Source of the DNA: Blastococcus saxobsidens DD2
GTDB taxonomy: Bacteria; Actinomycetota; Actinomycetes; Mycobacteriales; Geodermatophilaceae
Direction of reading: 5' to 3'
Assembly (NCBI RefSeq): GCF_000284015.1
Contig: NC_016943.1
Span: 1,901,541 to 1,965,540, forward strand
Length of the DNA stretch: 64,000 nucleotides
The notes under the pieces are model-generated. The model saw only the letters and a program-made list of their open reading frames with translations. It was not told the origin of the DNA and did no database searches. Below are positions 10,610 through 18,818 of the stretch, one piece after another (within the stretch, counting starts at the first letter, position 1; each line of letters opens with the position of its first letter). A program made the translations under genes and the position numbers.

Positions 10610-11329
10610 ATGCCTCCAGCCCCCATGCCCGACGACTGGCAGCGCGCCCTCGTCGTCGCCGCCCATCCCGACGACATCGAGTACGGGCTCGCCGCCGCCG
10701 TCGCGGTGTGGACGGCGGCCGGCAAGGAGGTGCACTACCTGCTGGCGACCCGGGGTGAGGCCGGGATGGCCGGTGTGCCCCCGGAGCAGGCGGGGCCGCT
10801 GCGCGAGGGAGAGGAGCGGCGCTCGGCCGCCGTCGTCGGGGTGAGCGAGGTGCAGTTCCTCGACCACCGGGACGGCCTGCTGGTGGCCGGGCCGGACCTG
10901 CGGCGGGATCTGGCCGGCGCGATCCGGCGGCACCGCCCGGACCTCGTCGTCACCGGCTACTTCGGGCCGACGTGGACCCCGCCCGGGGTGTCACCGGCGT
11001 ACCTCAACTCGGCTGATCACCAGGCGCTCGGCCAGTCCGTGCTCGATGCCGTCGCCGACGCGGGGAACGAGTGGATCTTCCCGGACCTGCCCGAGGAGCG
11101 CTGGAGCGGCGTGCAGTACATCGCCGTGGCGGAGATGACCGACCCGCCGCACGAGGTGGACGTCAGCGAGCAGGTCGAGAAGGCCGTCGCCTCGCTGTCG
11201 GAGCACCGTCGGTACCTGGAGCTGCTGTCCGACGAGCCGGTCGAGGAGCAGGCGCGTCAGGTCGTCGACATGTCGACGCAGATCGAGGACGGGCGGCGCC
11301 GGGTCGGCTTCCGGCTCTACTGGGGATGA
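10610..11329 (+). CDS. PIG-L family N-acetyl sugar deacetylase-like protein
   Basis: A 239-residue LmbE/PIG-L protein. The zinc site is visible as AAHPDDIEYG near residues 17-26 and a later His in NSADHQALG. Family members remove N-acetyl groups from sugar conjugates, for example in mycothiol synthesis (MshB) or mycothiol conjugate recycling (Mca). This one is shorter than typical MshB and Mca and lacks enough context to assign a substrate. ATG 10610 is used; ATG 10625 is an alternative five codons in. The next feature is RNase P RNA. Confidence 0.85.
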   Translation: MPPAPMPDDWQRALVVAAHPDDIEYGLAAAVAVWTAAGKEVHYLLATRGEAGMAGVPPEQAGPLREGEERRSAAVVGVSEVQFLDHRDGLLVAGPDLRRDLAGAIRRHRPDLVVTGYFGPTWTPPGVSPAYLNSADHQALGQSVLDAVADAGNEWIFPDLPEERWSGVQYIAVAEMTDPPHEVDVSEQVEKAVASLSEHRRYLELLSDEPVEEQARQVVDMSTQIEDGRRRVGFRLYWG

Positions 11330-11337
11330 TCGCCCCC

Positions 11338-11343
11338 TAGACT
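11338..11343 (+). promoter_or_regulatory. -10 box of RNase P RNA gene
   Basis: TAGACT sits eight bases before the first paired base of the RNase P RNA and matches the TANNNT actinobacterial -10. A -35 is not clear. The box lies just downstream of the PIG-L stop. Confidence 0.5.
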
Positions 11344-11350
11344 GGCCGGC

Positions 11351-11766
11351 ACGACGGACGAGTCGGCTGGGCGGTCGCGTCGGCGGGGGAGACCCCGTCG
11401 CCGAGGAACGTCCGGGCTTCACAGGGCAGGGTGGTCGTTAACGGCGACCCGGGGTAACCCGCGGGACAGTGCCACAGAGAACAGACCGCCAGCGGTTCGC
11501 CGCTGGTAAGGGTGAAACGGTGGTGTAAGAGACCACCAGCACATCGGGTGACCGGTGTGGCTCGGTAAACCCCACCCGGAGCTAGGTCAAGAAGGGACGG
11601 CGGTTCGCCGTCGTCCTGCGCAGGCGTTCGAGGGCGGCCCGCCCGAGCCTGCGGGTAGACCGCTCGAGCCTGCCGGCAACGGCAGGCCTAGATGGATGAC
11701 CGCCCATCGGGAGGCCGCAAGGCGCCCGTGGACAGAACCCGGCGTACAGGCCGACTCGTCCGTCGT
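11351..11766 (+). ncRNA. rnpB: RNase P RNA (bacterial class A)
   Basis: The catalytic RNA that matures tRNA 5' ends. The conserved core is present: GAGGAACGTCCGGGCTTCAC with ACAGGGCAGGGTGG near 11401-11434, the ACAGAACCCGGCGTACAGG block near 11731-11750, and GAAACGGTGGTGTAAGAGACCACC in the middle. The ends form P1: bases 11351-11367 are the exact reverse complement of 11750-11766. UUCG-capped helices are visible (AGCGGTTCGCCGCT near 11492). At about 416 nt the length suits an actinobacterial type A RNA. Open reading frames across it are not genes. Confidence 0.97.
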
Positions 11767-12073
11767 CCTCCTCCGGCTGCGACCTGTCGCCGCAGGTCGG
11801 GTCGGCGTGTCACGAGAACGTCATTCGCCCGATCGGGTTGTGCGCGTTCGAAGTGAACCGCTTCGGGCATGGGGTGCGAAGGCCTGATGGAGGCCAGGTG
11901 CACACCGGGAGCCGTTCGCGTCCCCGCGACCGTGCGCCGCCCCGCCGGGTTCTCCCCGACCCGGATAACCGACGGCGCACCGACGCGCCGTCGCATAGCG
12001 GGAGCCGGTTCCCAACCGCGCCCGATGCCTTCCGCACCACGGAGGGCATGACCCCTGCAACGAAGGAGTCTCC
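11767..12073. other. Intergenic region after rnpB
   Basis: About 300 bases without a convincing gene. Short inverted repeats occur near 11958-11990, but I see no family RNA. A GAAGGAG ribosome site ends the region, just before the CHRD gene. Confidence 0.6.
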
Positions 12074-12847
12074 ATGCGCAAGACCCTCGCAGTCCCCGCC
12101 GTCGCGATCGCGGCCGCCGCCTTCCCGCTGCTGACCATGAGCGCTGCCTCGGCGGCCCATGACGGCAGCTACCAGACGACCCTGGGCGCCCTGAACGACT
12201 CCGGCGTCTCGGGTACGGGCATGGTGACGCTCGAGGGCGACCAGGCCACCGTCACCGTCGAGGCGAACGGCGTCCTCGCGGGCTCCCCGCACGCCCAGCA
12301 CTTCCACATCGGTGCCGAGGGGGTCTGCCCGCCCGCATCCGCCGACTCGGACGGCGACGGCATCATCACCACCGCCGATGGTCAGCCGTTCTACGGGATG
12401 ATCGGCTCCTCGCTGACCACCGAGGGCGACACCAGTGCCGACAGCGGCCTGGCCGTCGACCGCTTCCCGACCCCCGAGGATGACAGCTACACCTACGAGC
12501 GCACGTTCACGATCGACCAGGCCACGCAGGAGTCGTTCGCGGCCGGTACCGCGGTGCTGGTCGTGCACGGTATCGACGTGAACGGCAATGGCACGTACGA
12601 CGCCGAGGCCGGTCAGAGCTCGCTCGACCCGTCGCTGCCGCTGGAGGCCACCGCCCCGGCCGCCTGTGGTGCCTTCACCGCCTCCCAGATGGGTCAGATG
12701 CCCACCGGTGGCGCCGAGACCGGCGCGGGCAGCACCGCCGGCATCGAGCACGAGGCCGCGATGGGTATCGGCGCGGTCGCCGTCGCCGGTGCGGCTGCCG
12801 CCGGTGCGGTTGCGTACCGCCGTCGCCAGGCCGCCGACCAGGCCTGA
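12074..12847 (+). CDS. Secreted, membrane-anchored CHRD-domain protein
   Basis: A 257-residue exported protein. Residues 1-28 are a signal peptide ending ASA-AHD. Residues about 30-195 resemble CHRD (chordin-like) domains: GTGMVTLEGDQATVTVEANG, the conserved HAQHFHIGAEG histidine cluster, LTTEGDT, and a final VVHGIDVNGNGTYD. A 40-residue Gly/Ala/Thr linker leads to one transmembrane helix (about 234-250) and a basic YRRRQAADQA tail, so it is probably held in the membrane facing out. There is no LPxTG motif. Role is unknown; the His cluster may bind metal. A paralogue without the anchor is encoded at 15252-15986. Confidence 0.8.
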   Translation: MRKTLAVPAVAIAAAAFPLLTMSAASAAHDGSYQTTLGALNDSGVSGTGMVTLEGDQATVTVEANGVLAGSPHAQHFHIGAEGVCPPASADSDGDGIITTADGQPFYGMIGSSLTTEGDTSADSGLAVDRFPTPEDDSYTYERTFTIDQATQESFAAGTAVLVVHGIDVNGNGTYDAEAGQSSLDPSLPLEATAPAACGAFTASQMGQMPTGGAETGAGSTAGIEHEAAMGIGAVAVAGAAAAGAVAYRRRQAADQA

Positions 12848-12855
12848 TCGCACAC

Positions 12856-12898
12856 CCGGTCCGCGCCGGGCGGGCATCGCCTGCCCGGCGCGGACCGG
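12856..12898 (+). terminator. Strong hairpin after CHRD gene
   Basis: A perfect 16-base-pair GC-rich stem (CCGGTCCGCGCCGGGC with GCCCGGCGCGGACCGG) begins nine bases after the stop codon. A second, weaker hairpin lies at about 12954-12983. Confidence 0.75.
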
Positions 12899-13072
12899 CC
12901 CCGGCTCGATCGACGGCCCGTGACCCCGGCCGCCGATCGGGCCTTCGGGTGTCAGCGCCCCCGCTCACGGGAAGCGGGGCGCTGCGCTCACGACCGGTCA
13001 CGCGGCGTGCTTCTTCGCGGAGGGTCTCGGAAAAGGTCGGGTACGACCTACTGGTCTTCGGCCCCGTCTGCC

Positions 13073-13078
13073 TAGCCT
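13073..13078 (+). promoter_or_regulatory. -10 box for the riboswitch-led LysM gene
   Basis: TAGCCT matches the actinobacterial -10 and lies about 30 bases before the start of the riboswitch fold, giving a plausible transcription start near 13085. A GGGTAC at 13039-13044 also resembles a stress-sigma -10 but lacks a good -35 partner. Confidence 0.45.
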
Positions 13079-13104
13079 TCGCACGTCCGCCGATCGGTGG
13101 ACCC

Positions 13105-13270
13105 GGATGGCCGCCCGCCGAACCTGCCCACGGCCACCGGAGGCGTCGAGACGACGGGCAGGCGCGGGGGACCCACCGATCAGTGGCCCTCCGGGCCTCG
13201 GGGTGAAGCCGCAGCATGCGGCCGGGCAACTCTCGCCCGAACCCGACAGCTAACTCCGCAGGCGGCGAGA
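13105..13270 (+). promoter_or_regulatory. c-di-AMP (ydaO/yuaA) riboswitch
   Basis: The leader of the LysM gene carries the ydaO-type core: GCCGAACCTGCCCACGG, a long variable helix, GGGTGAAGCCGCAGCATGCGGC, then the hallmark CCCGAACCCGACAGCTAAC followed by TCCGCAGGCGGCGAGAGG. In actinobacteria this riboswitch class precedes cell-wall hydrolase and Rpf-type genes and shuts them off when c-di-AMP is high. The fold ends about 13 bases before the LysM start. Confidence 0.85.
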
Positions 13271-13282
13271 GGCTCACCACCC

Positions 13283-14200
13283 ATGCTCAATCGCTACCGC
13301 ACCCTGGGCCGACACCGTCGTCCCACCCGGAATCGCGCCGTGACGGCCGTGGCCTACCCGGCCGTGGTCCTCGCAGCAGCATCGGCCGTCACCCTGGGGT
13401 CCATCGCTCCGGCGGCGGCACACACCGGGGAGCACACGGTCCGTTCCGGCGACACCCTCAGCAAGCTCGCGGCCGGCCACGGCACCTCGTGGCGCAGCGT
13501 GTACGCCGACAACCGCGGCGCGATCGGCGCCAACCCGAACGCCCTGCGCGTCGGGCAGGTGCTCAGCATCGGCGGGTCCGGCGCGGCGCCGTCCGCCGCC
13601 AGGTCGGCACCGAGCGCCTCGGGCACGTACGTCGTCCGCTCCGGCGACACGCTGGCCAGGATCGCCGCCCGCCACGGCACCACCTGGCAGCAGCTGCACG
13701 CCCTCAACCGGCAGGTCATCGGGGGCAACCCGAACGTCCTGCGCGTCGGTCAGCGTCTCGTCCTCAGCGGTGCAGCAGCCCCGGCTGCCGCGCCGAGCGC
13801 GGCTCCTCCTCGTGCCACCCGATCGGGCCGGGCCGTCCCGGCCCCGGCTGCGTCGCCCGCACCGGCTGCGGCTTCGCGTTCCTACGGTGCCTGGGATTCG
13901 CACGTCCGACCGGCCGTCCAGGAGGTCGCCGAGCGGTTCGGCGTCTCGAGGATCCTCACGCGCCCCGGCCACACCCCGACCCAGGGCCGGGCGGCCGACT
14001 TCATGGTGTACACCGACCGCGCCAAGGGTGACGCCGTGGCCCAGTACGTGATCGACAACGCGGCCCGGCTCGGCGTCGAGTCCGTGATCTGGCGGCAGCG
14101 GATCGCCGGTCCGTGGACTGGTTGGACGTGGCAGGCCATGGCCGACCGTGGATCCCCGACGGCCAACCACATGGACCACCCGCACGTGGCGTTCCGGTAA
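13283..14200 (+). CDS. Secreted double-LysM protein, cell-wall associated
   Basis: A 305-residue exported protein: signal peptide to about residue 46, LysM repeat 1 (HTVRSGDTLSKLAAGHGTSW...LRVGQVLSI, about 51-95), LysM repeat 2 (YVVRSGDTLARIAARHGTTW...LRVGQRLVL, about 114-158), a Pro/Ala linker, and a C-terminal domain from about 200 (SHVRPAVQEVAERFGVSRILTRPGHTPTQGRAADFMV...MDHPHVAF). The last domain has HTPTQGRAADFMV and a closing HMDHPHV, like peptidoglycan endopeptidase-type domains found with LysM in actinobacteria. It probably binds and trims peptidoglycan. A c-di-AMP riboswitch controls it, fitting a growth or resuscitation role. Confidence 0.87.
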   Translation: MLNRYRTLGRHRRPTRNRAVTAVAYPAVVLAAASAVTLGSIAPAAAHTGEHTVRSGDTLSKLAAGHGTSWRSVYADNRGAIGANPNALRVGQVLSIGGSGAAPSAARSAPSASGTYVVRSGDTLARIAARHGTTWQQLHALNRQVIGGNPNVLRVGQRLVLSGAAAPAAAPSAAPPRATRSGRAVPAPAASPAPAAASRSYGAWDSHVRPAVQEVAERFGVSRILTRPGHTPTQGRAADFMVYTDRAKGDAVAQYVIDNAARLGVESVIWRQRIAGPWTGWTWQAMADRGSPTANHMDHPHVAFR

Positions 14201-14230
14201 CCGACCACGGGGCCGCAGGGTTCCAGGACC

Positions 14231-14275
14231 GACGAGAAGCGCCCCTGCCCGGGATCGGGCGGGGGCGCTCCTCGT
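14231..14275. terminator. Terminator between convergent genes
   Basis: GACGAG..GCGCCCCTGCCCG pairs with CGGGCGGGGGCGC..CTCGTC around a short loop, between the LysM stop and the end of the minus-strand methyltransferase. It can serve both strands. Confidence 0.7.
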
Positions 14276-14330
14276 CGTACGGGCCGTATCCGCCGACTGG
14301 CGCATCCACGGTCGGACGTCGCCGCGGCGA

Positions 14331-15053
14331 TCAGGCGGCGACCGCGGTGACGAACGTGCAGATCCCCTCGCCGGAGTCGGCCCGGTGGCGCACCCCGATC
14401 AGCCACAGCAGCGCGATCTCGATCCGGTGGACCAGCCGGCGCGGCCCCTCGAACCAGGTGCTGCCGCCGGTCGTGACCGTCACCTGCTCGAACCCGGCCA
14501 GCCGGACGTGCTCGGTGAGCATCCAGTCGGGAAGGATCGTGATGTGGCCGGGCTGGTGGTAGTGCCCGGGGCCGAAGATGAACGGCGCGCCGCGCAGGAA
14601 CATCTTCAGCCGGGAGTGCGGGTGGGTCACGTTCGGCGTGCTCACCACGAGCGTGTCCCCGGGCCGCAGCAGTGACCTGATCGAGCGCAGCACCTTGCGC
14701 GGGTTCTCCACGTGCTCGAGGGTCTCGACGCAGACCACCATGTCGAAGGGCCCGCGGGTCTCCTCGGTCCACTGCGGGTCATCGAGGTCGAGGCGGTGGA
14801 TCCAGTCGTGCGGCGGATCCAGGTCGGTCGGCACGACGTCGTAACCGGCGTCCCGCAGCCGGCAGGCCAGCGCGCCGCACCCGGCACCGACCTCCAGGAT
14901 CCGTCCACCGTCCGGCAGCGCCGCACGCACCAGGTCGACGGTGTACTCGTGCACCCCCGGAGCAGCATGGACGCCGTGCCCCTGGTAGGAGCCGGTCGCA
15001 GCGGTCCGGGCGGTGCTGGTCTGGTGGACGGTCTGGCGCTCAGCCGCTGGCAC
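14331..15053 (-). CDS. SAM-dependent methyltransferase, class I
   Basis: A 240-residue methyltransferase. Motif I is LEVGAGCGALA, the acidic residue after strand 2 is in VVPTDLD, and the motif IV region is FDMVVCVETLEHV, all typical of the Methyltransf_11/UbiG-like class. A hydrophobic stretch near the C-terminus (IEIALLWLIGV) suggests loose membrane contact. The substrate is unknown. It appears to be transcribed alone; a hairpin at 15134-15171 ends the gene upstream of it. Confidence 0.85.
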   Translation of the reverse strand: MPAAERQTVHQTSTARTAATGSYQGHGVHAAPGVHEYTVDLVRAALPDGGRILEVGAGCGALACRLRDAGYDVVPTDLDPPHDWIHRLDLDDPQWTEETRGPFDMVVCVETLEHVENPRKVLRSIRSLLRPGDTLVVSTPNVTHPHSRLKMFLRGAPFIFGPGHYHQPGHITILPDWMLTEHVRLAGFEQVTVTTGGSTWFEGPRRLVHRIEIALLWLIGVRHRADSGEGICTFVTAVAA

Positions 15054-15133
15054 GACGGCAGACTGTCACAGCCTCGCCGATCGTGCCCCGCGAATGACCC
15101 GCCGATCCCCAGCGGCGCGTTCGGGAGCGAGGG

Positions 15134-15171
15134 AGCGGCACCTCCGGACGGGAGATCCCGGAGGTGCCGCT
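15134..15171 (-). terminator. Terminator after the second CHRD gene
   Basis: A perfect 14-base-pair stem (AGCGGCACCTCCGG with CCGGAGGTGCCGCT) lies downstream of the minus-strand CHRD gene and upstream of the methyltransferase start. Confidence 0.75.
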
Positions 15172-15251
15172 GGCGTGCCCCGCACGGCAGGTGCGGGCCC
15201 CGTTCACGAGGGGGCGGTCGCACTCACCTCGAGCCGGCGGTGACCGGCGCG

Positions 15252-15986
15252 TCAGCCATGGTGGTGTCCCTTTCCGTGGTCGTGGCCCTGGCCCTGGCCC
15301 TGGCCCTGGCCGTGGCCGCGGGCCTGACCGTCGCCGTCCTCCAGCTGACCGCAGGCGACCGGGAGCTCGGCCTCCAGGGGCGCGCCGAGTGCGGTGAGGG
15401 GTGTGGCGTCGTACATCCCGTCTCCGTCCAGGTCCGAACCGTGGATCACGATGTGCAGGTCGCCGAGCTCGTCCAGGACGTCATTCGGGACGTCGAGGAG
15501 GACGCGCTGGTAGGCCAGCTTCCCGTCAGCGTCGGCCACAGGGGCGGTGCCGAGACTGAGCGCGGCGGCCGGGCTGGTGTCGCCCTCGGTGCTGAAGGTG
15601 ACCTGGATGGGCCCGTAGGAAGGCAGCCCGTCCACGGTCTCGATCAACCGGTCACTCACCCCGCCCTTCCGGAACTGCGGGCCGGGACACTCGTTCTGCG
15701 CCTCGAGCTCGCCGTGGATGTGCATGAGGTGGGGGAGCAGGGGGCTGAGGCCGTACGCCCGGACCTCCACCTTCAGCTCCCCGTCCACCTCGACGAGCGT
15801 GGCGTGGCCGCTCACGTCGGAGCCGCCGTCGGCCTGCGGGTGGTGTGGGACCGGGTCGAGACGGGCCTGGTAGGTCGTGGCGTCCCGCCGGTCGTCGGTC
15901 GGGGCGTCGGTTGCCAGCGCCGGGATGGCGAGGGCCGGCAGCAGTGCTGCGCCGGCCAGGACGGTGAACAGGGATCGATTGCGCAC
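15252..15986 (-). CDS. Secreted CHRD-domain protein with His/Gly-rich tail
   Basis: A 244-residue exported protein: a GTG start with AGGAGC upstream, a signal peptide ending near ALA-TDAP, then a CHRD-like domain sharing the order of the protein at 12074: GHATLVEVDGELKVEVRAYG, the LMHIHGELEAQNECPGP histidine cluster, FSTEGDTSPAAALS, and IVIHGSDLDGDGMYD. The last 30 residues are a low-complexity His-Gly-Gln tail ending GKGHHHG, a likely metal binder. Unlike its paralogue it has no C-terminal membrane anchor, so it is probably released. Function is unknown. Confidence 0.8.
   Translation of the reverse strand: MRNRSLFTVLAGAALLPALAIPALATDAPTDDRRDATTYQARLDPVPHHPQADGGSDVSGHATLVEVDGELKVEVRAYGLSPLLPHLMHIHGELEAQNECPGPQFRKGGVSDRLIETVDGLPSYGPIQVTFSTEGDTSPAAALSLGTAPVADADGKLAYQRVLLDVPNDVLDELGDLHIVIHGSDLDGDGMYDATPLTALGAPLEAELPVACGQLEDGDGQARGHGQGQGQGQGHDHGKGHHHG
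15284..15312 (+). repeat. Hexamer tandem repeat in the CHRD tail
   Basis: About four copies of GGCCCT/TGGCCC encode the Gly-Gln run of the C-terminal tail on the minus strand. Such a repeat can change copy number by slippage without shifting frame. Confidence 0.7.
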
Positions 15987-16199
15987 GGTGCGCTCCTATC
16001 GCGAAAGTGTCGCTTGAGCCACCGTGGCTCGAGGACACTCGACGTTCGCGCCCGTGCCGGTTGCGGTTCACGCGTATGGCTCGGCACCGGGGCCTTTCCG
16101 GCCGGTTCCGCGTGTTCCGCACGGAGAGTGAGCCCCGTTGCAGCGGTGGGCGACCGGAGGCGCCGTCGAGCGGATCGCGACGGAGGCCAGTGGCGGTCG

Positions 16200-17474
16200 C
16201 TACGCGCGGTGGCCGGCCGGAGCAGGGGGTCGGCGGCGCCGGAGGGCTCGCAGGCCGGCACCCACGGCGAGTGTCGCGACGCCGACCACGACCGACGACC
16301 AGGGCAGGGTCACGGCCAGGACGACGCAGCCGGCCCCGCCGGCCACCTGCAGCGCCCGCGGCCAGCGCCGGTGACGGGCCGGCTGGGTGTACGCGGCCAC
16401 GTTCGCGACCAGGTAGTACAGCAGGACGCCGAACGACGAGAACCCGATCAGCGCGCGCAGGTCGGCGGCCAGGACCAGCGCGCAGACGACCGCGCCCAGC
16501 GCGAGCTCGGCGTGGTGCGGCACCCGGTGGCGGGGGTGCACCGCGGCCAGCCAGCGGGGGAGGTCACCGGTGCGGGCCATCGCCAGGCCCGTCCGCCCCA
16601 CCCCGGCGACCAGCCCCAGCAGCGCACCGAGCGAGGCCGCCGCCGCGCCGACGCCGACCAGCGGCGGAGCCCAGTCCCAGGGCCCGGCCGCGACGGCGTC
16701 CGCAACGGGCGTCCGGGACCCGGCGATCCCCTCCGGCCCGAGCGCGACCAGGAGGGTGACGGCCACGGCGGCGTAGCCGGCGACGGTGATGCCGAGGGCC
16801 AGCGGGATGGCCCGGGGGATCGTCCGCGCCGGGTCGCGCACCTCTTCACCGAGGGTGGCCAGGCGGGCGTAGCCGGCGAAGGCGAAGAACAGCAGGCCGG
16901 CCGACTGCAGCACCCCGTACCAGCCGTGCGGACCGGCCGACCAGTCCGTCAGCCGGCCGGGGTCCGCGGTCTCCGCCGAGAGGCCTGCGGCCACCGCCAC
17001 GGCGAGCGCGGCGAGCACGACCGCCAGGAGGACCCGGGTCAGCTGGGCCGTGCGGGTGAGGCCGCGGTAGTTGACCGCCACGAGCGCGACGACGGCGGCG
17101 ACCGCCGCCGGACGCTGCCAGGCCGGCGGAACGGCGTACGCGGCGAAGGTGAGGGCCATGGCGGCGCAGCTGGCGGTCTTGCCGACGACGAACGTCCAGC
17201 CGGCGAGGAAGCCCCACCAGGGGCCCAGGCGCTCGCGGCCGTAGACGTAGGTGCCGCCGGACTCCGGGTACTGCGCGGCCAGCTGCGCCGAGGCGGTGGC
17301 GTTGCAGTAGGCCACCACCGCGGCCAGGGCCAGACCGACGAGCAGACCGGTCCCGGCGGCACGGGCCGCCGGGGCGAAGGCGGCGAAGACCCCGGCGCCG
17401 ATCATGGACCCCAGCCCGATGACGACGGCGTCCCCGGTGCCCAGCCGGCGGTCGAGCCGCGGCCCCGCGTTCAC
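16200..17474 (-). CDS. APC-family amino acid permease
   Basis: A 424-residue polytopic transporter with about twelve hydrophobic helices. The first helix carries the APC substrate-site break GLGSMIGAGVFAAF, and GGTYVYGRERLGPWWGFLAGW follows helix 2, both typical of APC/LAT-like amino acid permeases. Substrate is not predictable. It stands alone, with 130 bases to the divergent prepilin peptidase gene and about 210 bases to the divergent side of the CHRD gene. Confidence 0.9.
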   Translation of the reverse strand: MNAGPRLDRRLGTGDAVVIGLGSMIGAGVFAAFAPAARAAGTGLLVGLALAAVVAYCNATASAQLAAQYPESGGTYVYGRERLGPWWGFLAGWTFVVGKTASCAAMALTFAAYAVPPAWQRPAAVAAVVALVAVNYRGLTRTAQLTRVLLAVVLAALAVAVAAGLSAETADPGRLTDWSAGPHGWYGVLQSAGLLFFAFAGYARLATLGEEVRDPARTIPRAIPLALGITVAGYAAVAVTLLVALGPEGIAGSRTPVADAVAAGPWDWAPPLVGVGAAAASLGALLGLVAGVGRTGLAMARTGDLPRWLAAVHPRHRVPHHAELALGAVVCALVLAADLRALIGFSSFGVLLYYLVANVAAYTQPARHRRWPRALQVAGGAGCVVLAVTLPWSSVVVGVATLAVGAGLRALRRRRPPAPAGHRA

Positions 17475-17604
17475 CGGGGTCCGTGATCGAGGCGGCGCAC
17501 GCGGCTGACCCTAAGGGGTGGGAGGGGGCACCCGGAGTGGCGAGGCGCTGCTGGGCGCGGTACCGAGGTCGTGTCATCGTGACCGTCATGGGAGCAGCGC
17601 ACCG

Positions 17605-18279
17605 GTGAGCGCCGTCGCCGTCGCCCTGATGGCGGCCGTCGCAGGGATCCCGGTGGGGCATCTGGTGAACCGGGCCGCCGGCCGCTTTCCGTGGCCGGCA
17701 CAGATTCGGCTGGGGCAGCTGGTCGGTCCCGGACCCGTCGCCGTCCGGCCCCCGGTGCTCGAGCTCGTCAGCGCGGTCCTGTTCGGCCTGGTGGGCCTGC
17801 GCTTCGGCGCGTCGGCCGAGCTGCCGGCCTTCCTCTTCCTCGGCGGCGCGGGGCTGCTGCTGGCCGTCGTCGACCTGCGGCACCGGCTGCTGCCCAACCG
17901 GGTCATCATCCCCTCCGTCGTCGTCGGCCTGGCTCTGCTGGCCGTCCCGGTCGCAGTGGACGGGAACTGGCCCGCGTTGCTGCGCGCCGGCCTGGGGTCG
18001 GTGGTGCTGTTCCTGGCCTTCCTGGTCCTCGCCCTGATCGCGCCGAGCGGCCTCGGCATGGGTGACGTCAAGCTCGCCGCGCTGCTCGGCCTCTACCTCG
18101 GCTGGCTGGGCTGGACCGCGGTCGTGCTCGGGGGCGCCTCGGGTTTCGTGCTGCAGGCCGTGGTCGTGCTGCCCCTGCTGGCCCTGCGGCGGATCGGCCT
18201 GCGCAGCGAGCTGCCCTTCGGCCCGGCGATGCTGGCCGGTGCCGCCCTCGTTGTGCTGTCGAGCACAGTCGCCGCCTGA
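17605..18279 (+). CDS. tadV: Prepilin peptidase (A24, TadV/CpaA type)
   Basis: A 224-residue membrane aspartyl protease that removes leader peptides of Flp pilins and pseudopilins. The two catalytic aspartates are in LLLAVVDLRHRLLPN and in GLGMGDVKLAAL (the GxGD motif). About six hydrophobic helices are present, and the N-methylation/zinc domain of long PilD enzymes is absent, as in TadV. GTG 17605 follows GGAG at 17591. It is the only such enzyme here and presumably serves both Flp loci downstream, though 231 bases separate it from flp copy 1. Confidence 0.92.
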   Translation: MSAVAVALMAAVAGIPVGHLVNRAAGRFPWPAQIRLGQLVGPGPVAVRPPVLELVSAVLFGLVGLRFGASAELPAFLFLGGAGLLLAVVDLRHRLLPNRVIIPSVVVGLALLAVPVAVDGNWPALLRAGLGSVVLFLAFLVLALIAPSGLGMGDVKLAALLGLYLGWLGWTAVVLGGASGFVLQAVVVLPLLALRRIGLRSELPFGPAMLAGAALVVLSSTVAA

Positions 18280-18340
18280 GGACTCAAGAGGGCTCCCGGC
18301 TCGGCCGACATATTTCGCACCGTTCCCGGAACGGAACTCC

Positions 18341-18355
18341 GTCACTCTGCGTGAC
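18341..18355. promoter_or_regulatory. Inverted repeat upstream of flp copy 1
   Basis: GTCAC-TCTGC-GTGAC lies about 156 bases before the pilin start. A close relative, GCCAC-TCTCC-GTGAC, precedes flp copy 2 at 26941-26955. Conservation between the two loci, whose leaders otherwise differ, suggests a regulator site or shared promoter element. Confidence 0.4.
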
Positions 18356-18510
18356 CTGCACTGTCGCGCCGCCCTCCGATGGGGGGACGCCGTCATCCGA
18401 TCCGGCGAGAGACGCTCAAGGCCTCGCGGATCCGGCCCGATGGAAGCCCTGTTGCCACGAAGCCGGGTCACCCGACCCGGACCCGCTGGCCTCACCCCCA
18501 GGGAGTCCCC

Positions 18511-18720
18511 GTGATCAACCCCATCGCCACCATCGCCACCCTCATCGCCTTCGCCCAGACCCGCATGCAGCGGGAGGAGAAGGGCGCCACCGCCGTCGAG
18601 TACGGCCTCATGGTCGGCCTGATCGCCGCCGTGATCATCGCGACCGTCGTCACGCTGGGCGGCCAGCTCAACGGGCTGTTCCAGCAGATCACCACCCAGC
18701 TCGGCACCGCCACCCCCTGA
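18511..18720 (+). CDS. flp: Flp pilin, copy 1
   Basis: A 69-residue Flp-type prepilin. The leader ends EEKG with cleavage expected between Gly25 and Ala26, followed by ATAVEYGLMVGLIAAVIIATVV: Glu at +5 of the mature chain and a hydrophobic assembly helix. Mature size is about 44 residues. GTG 18511 follows GGGAG at 18500-18504. It is the pilus subunit of the first Tad locus; the 19 residues after the leader match copy 2 apart from a few conservative changes. Confidence 0.95.
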   Translation: MINPIATIATLIAFAQTRMQREEKGATAVEYGLMVGLIAAVIIATVVTLGGQLNGLFQQITTQLGTATP

Positions 18721-18818
18721 TCGATCTCGGTTCCCTCCCTGCCTCCACGGCGCGGCGGCCGGTTCCCGGTCACCGCGCCGTGGGGCAGGAGACCTGGCAG
18801 GAGAGGCGGTGAGCACGG

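Noticed and set aside
12720-12847. Sortase (LPxTG) anchor in the CHRD protein
   Set aside because: There is a hydrophobic helix and basic tail, but no LPxTG or similar motif before it.
15284-15312. Tandem repeat considered as a CRISPR or regulatory repeat
   Set aside because: It is a coding hexamer repeat for Gly-Gln with no spacers.
18356-18510. Possible c-di-GMP-I (GEMM) riboswitch before flp copy 1 (GACGCTCAAGGCC, GATGGAAGCCCTGTTGCC)
   Set aside because: Pieces resemble the consensus, but the first conserved half is missing and the loop pairs do not form. The copy 2 leader does not support it. A covariance search would be decisive.
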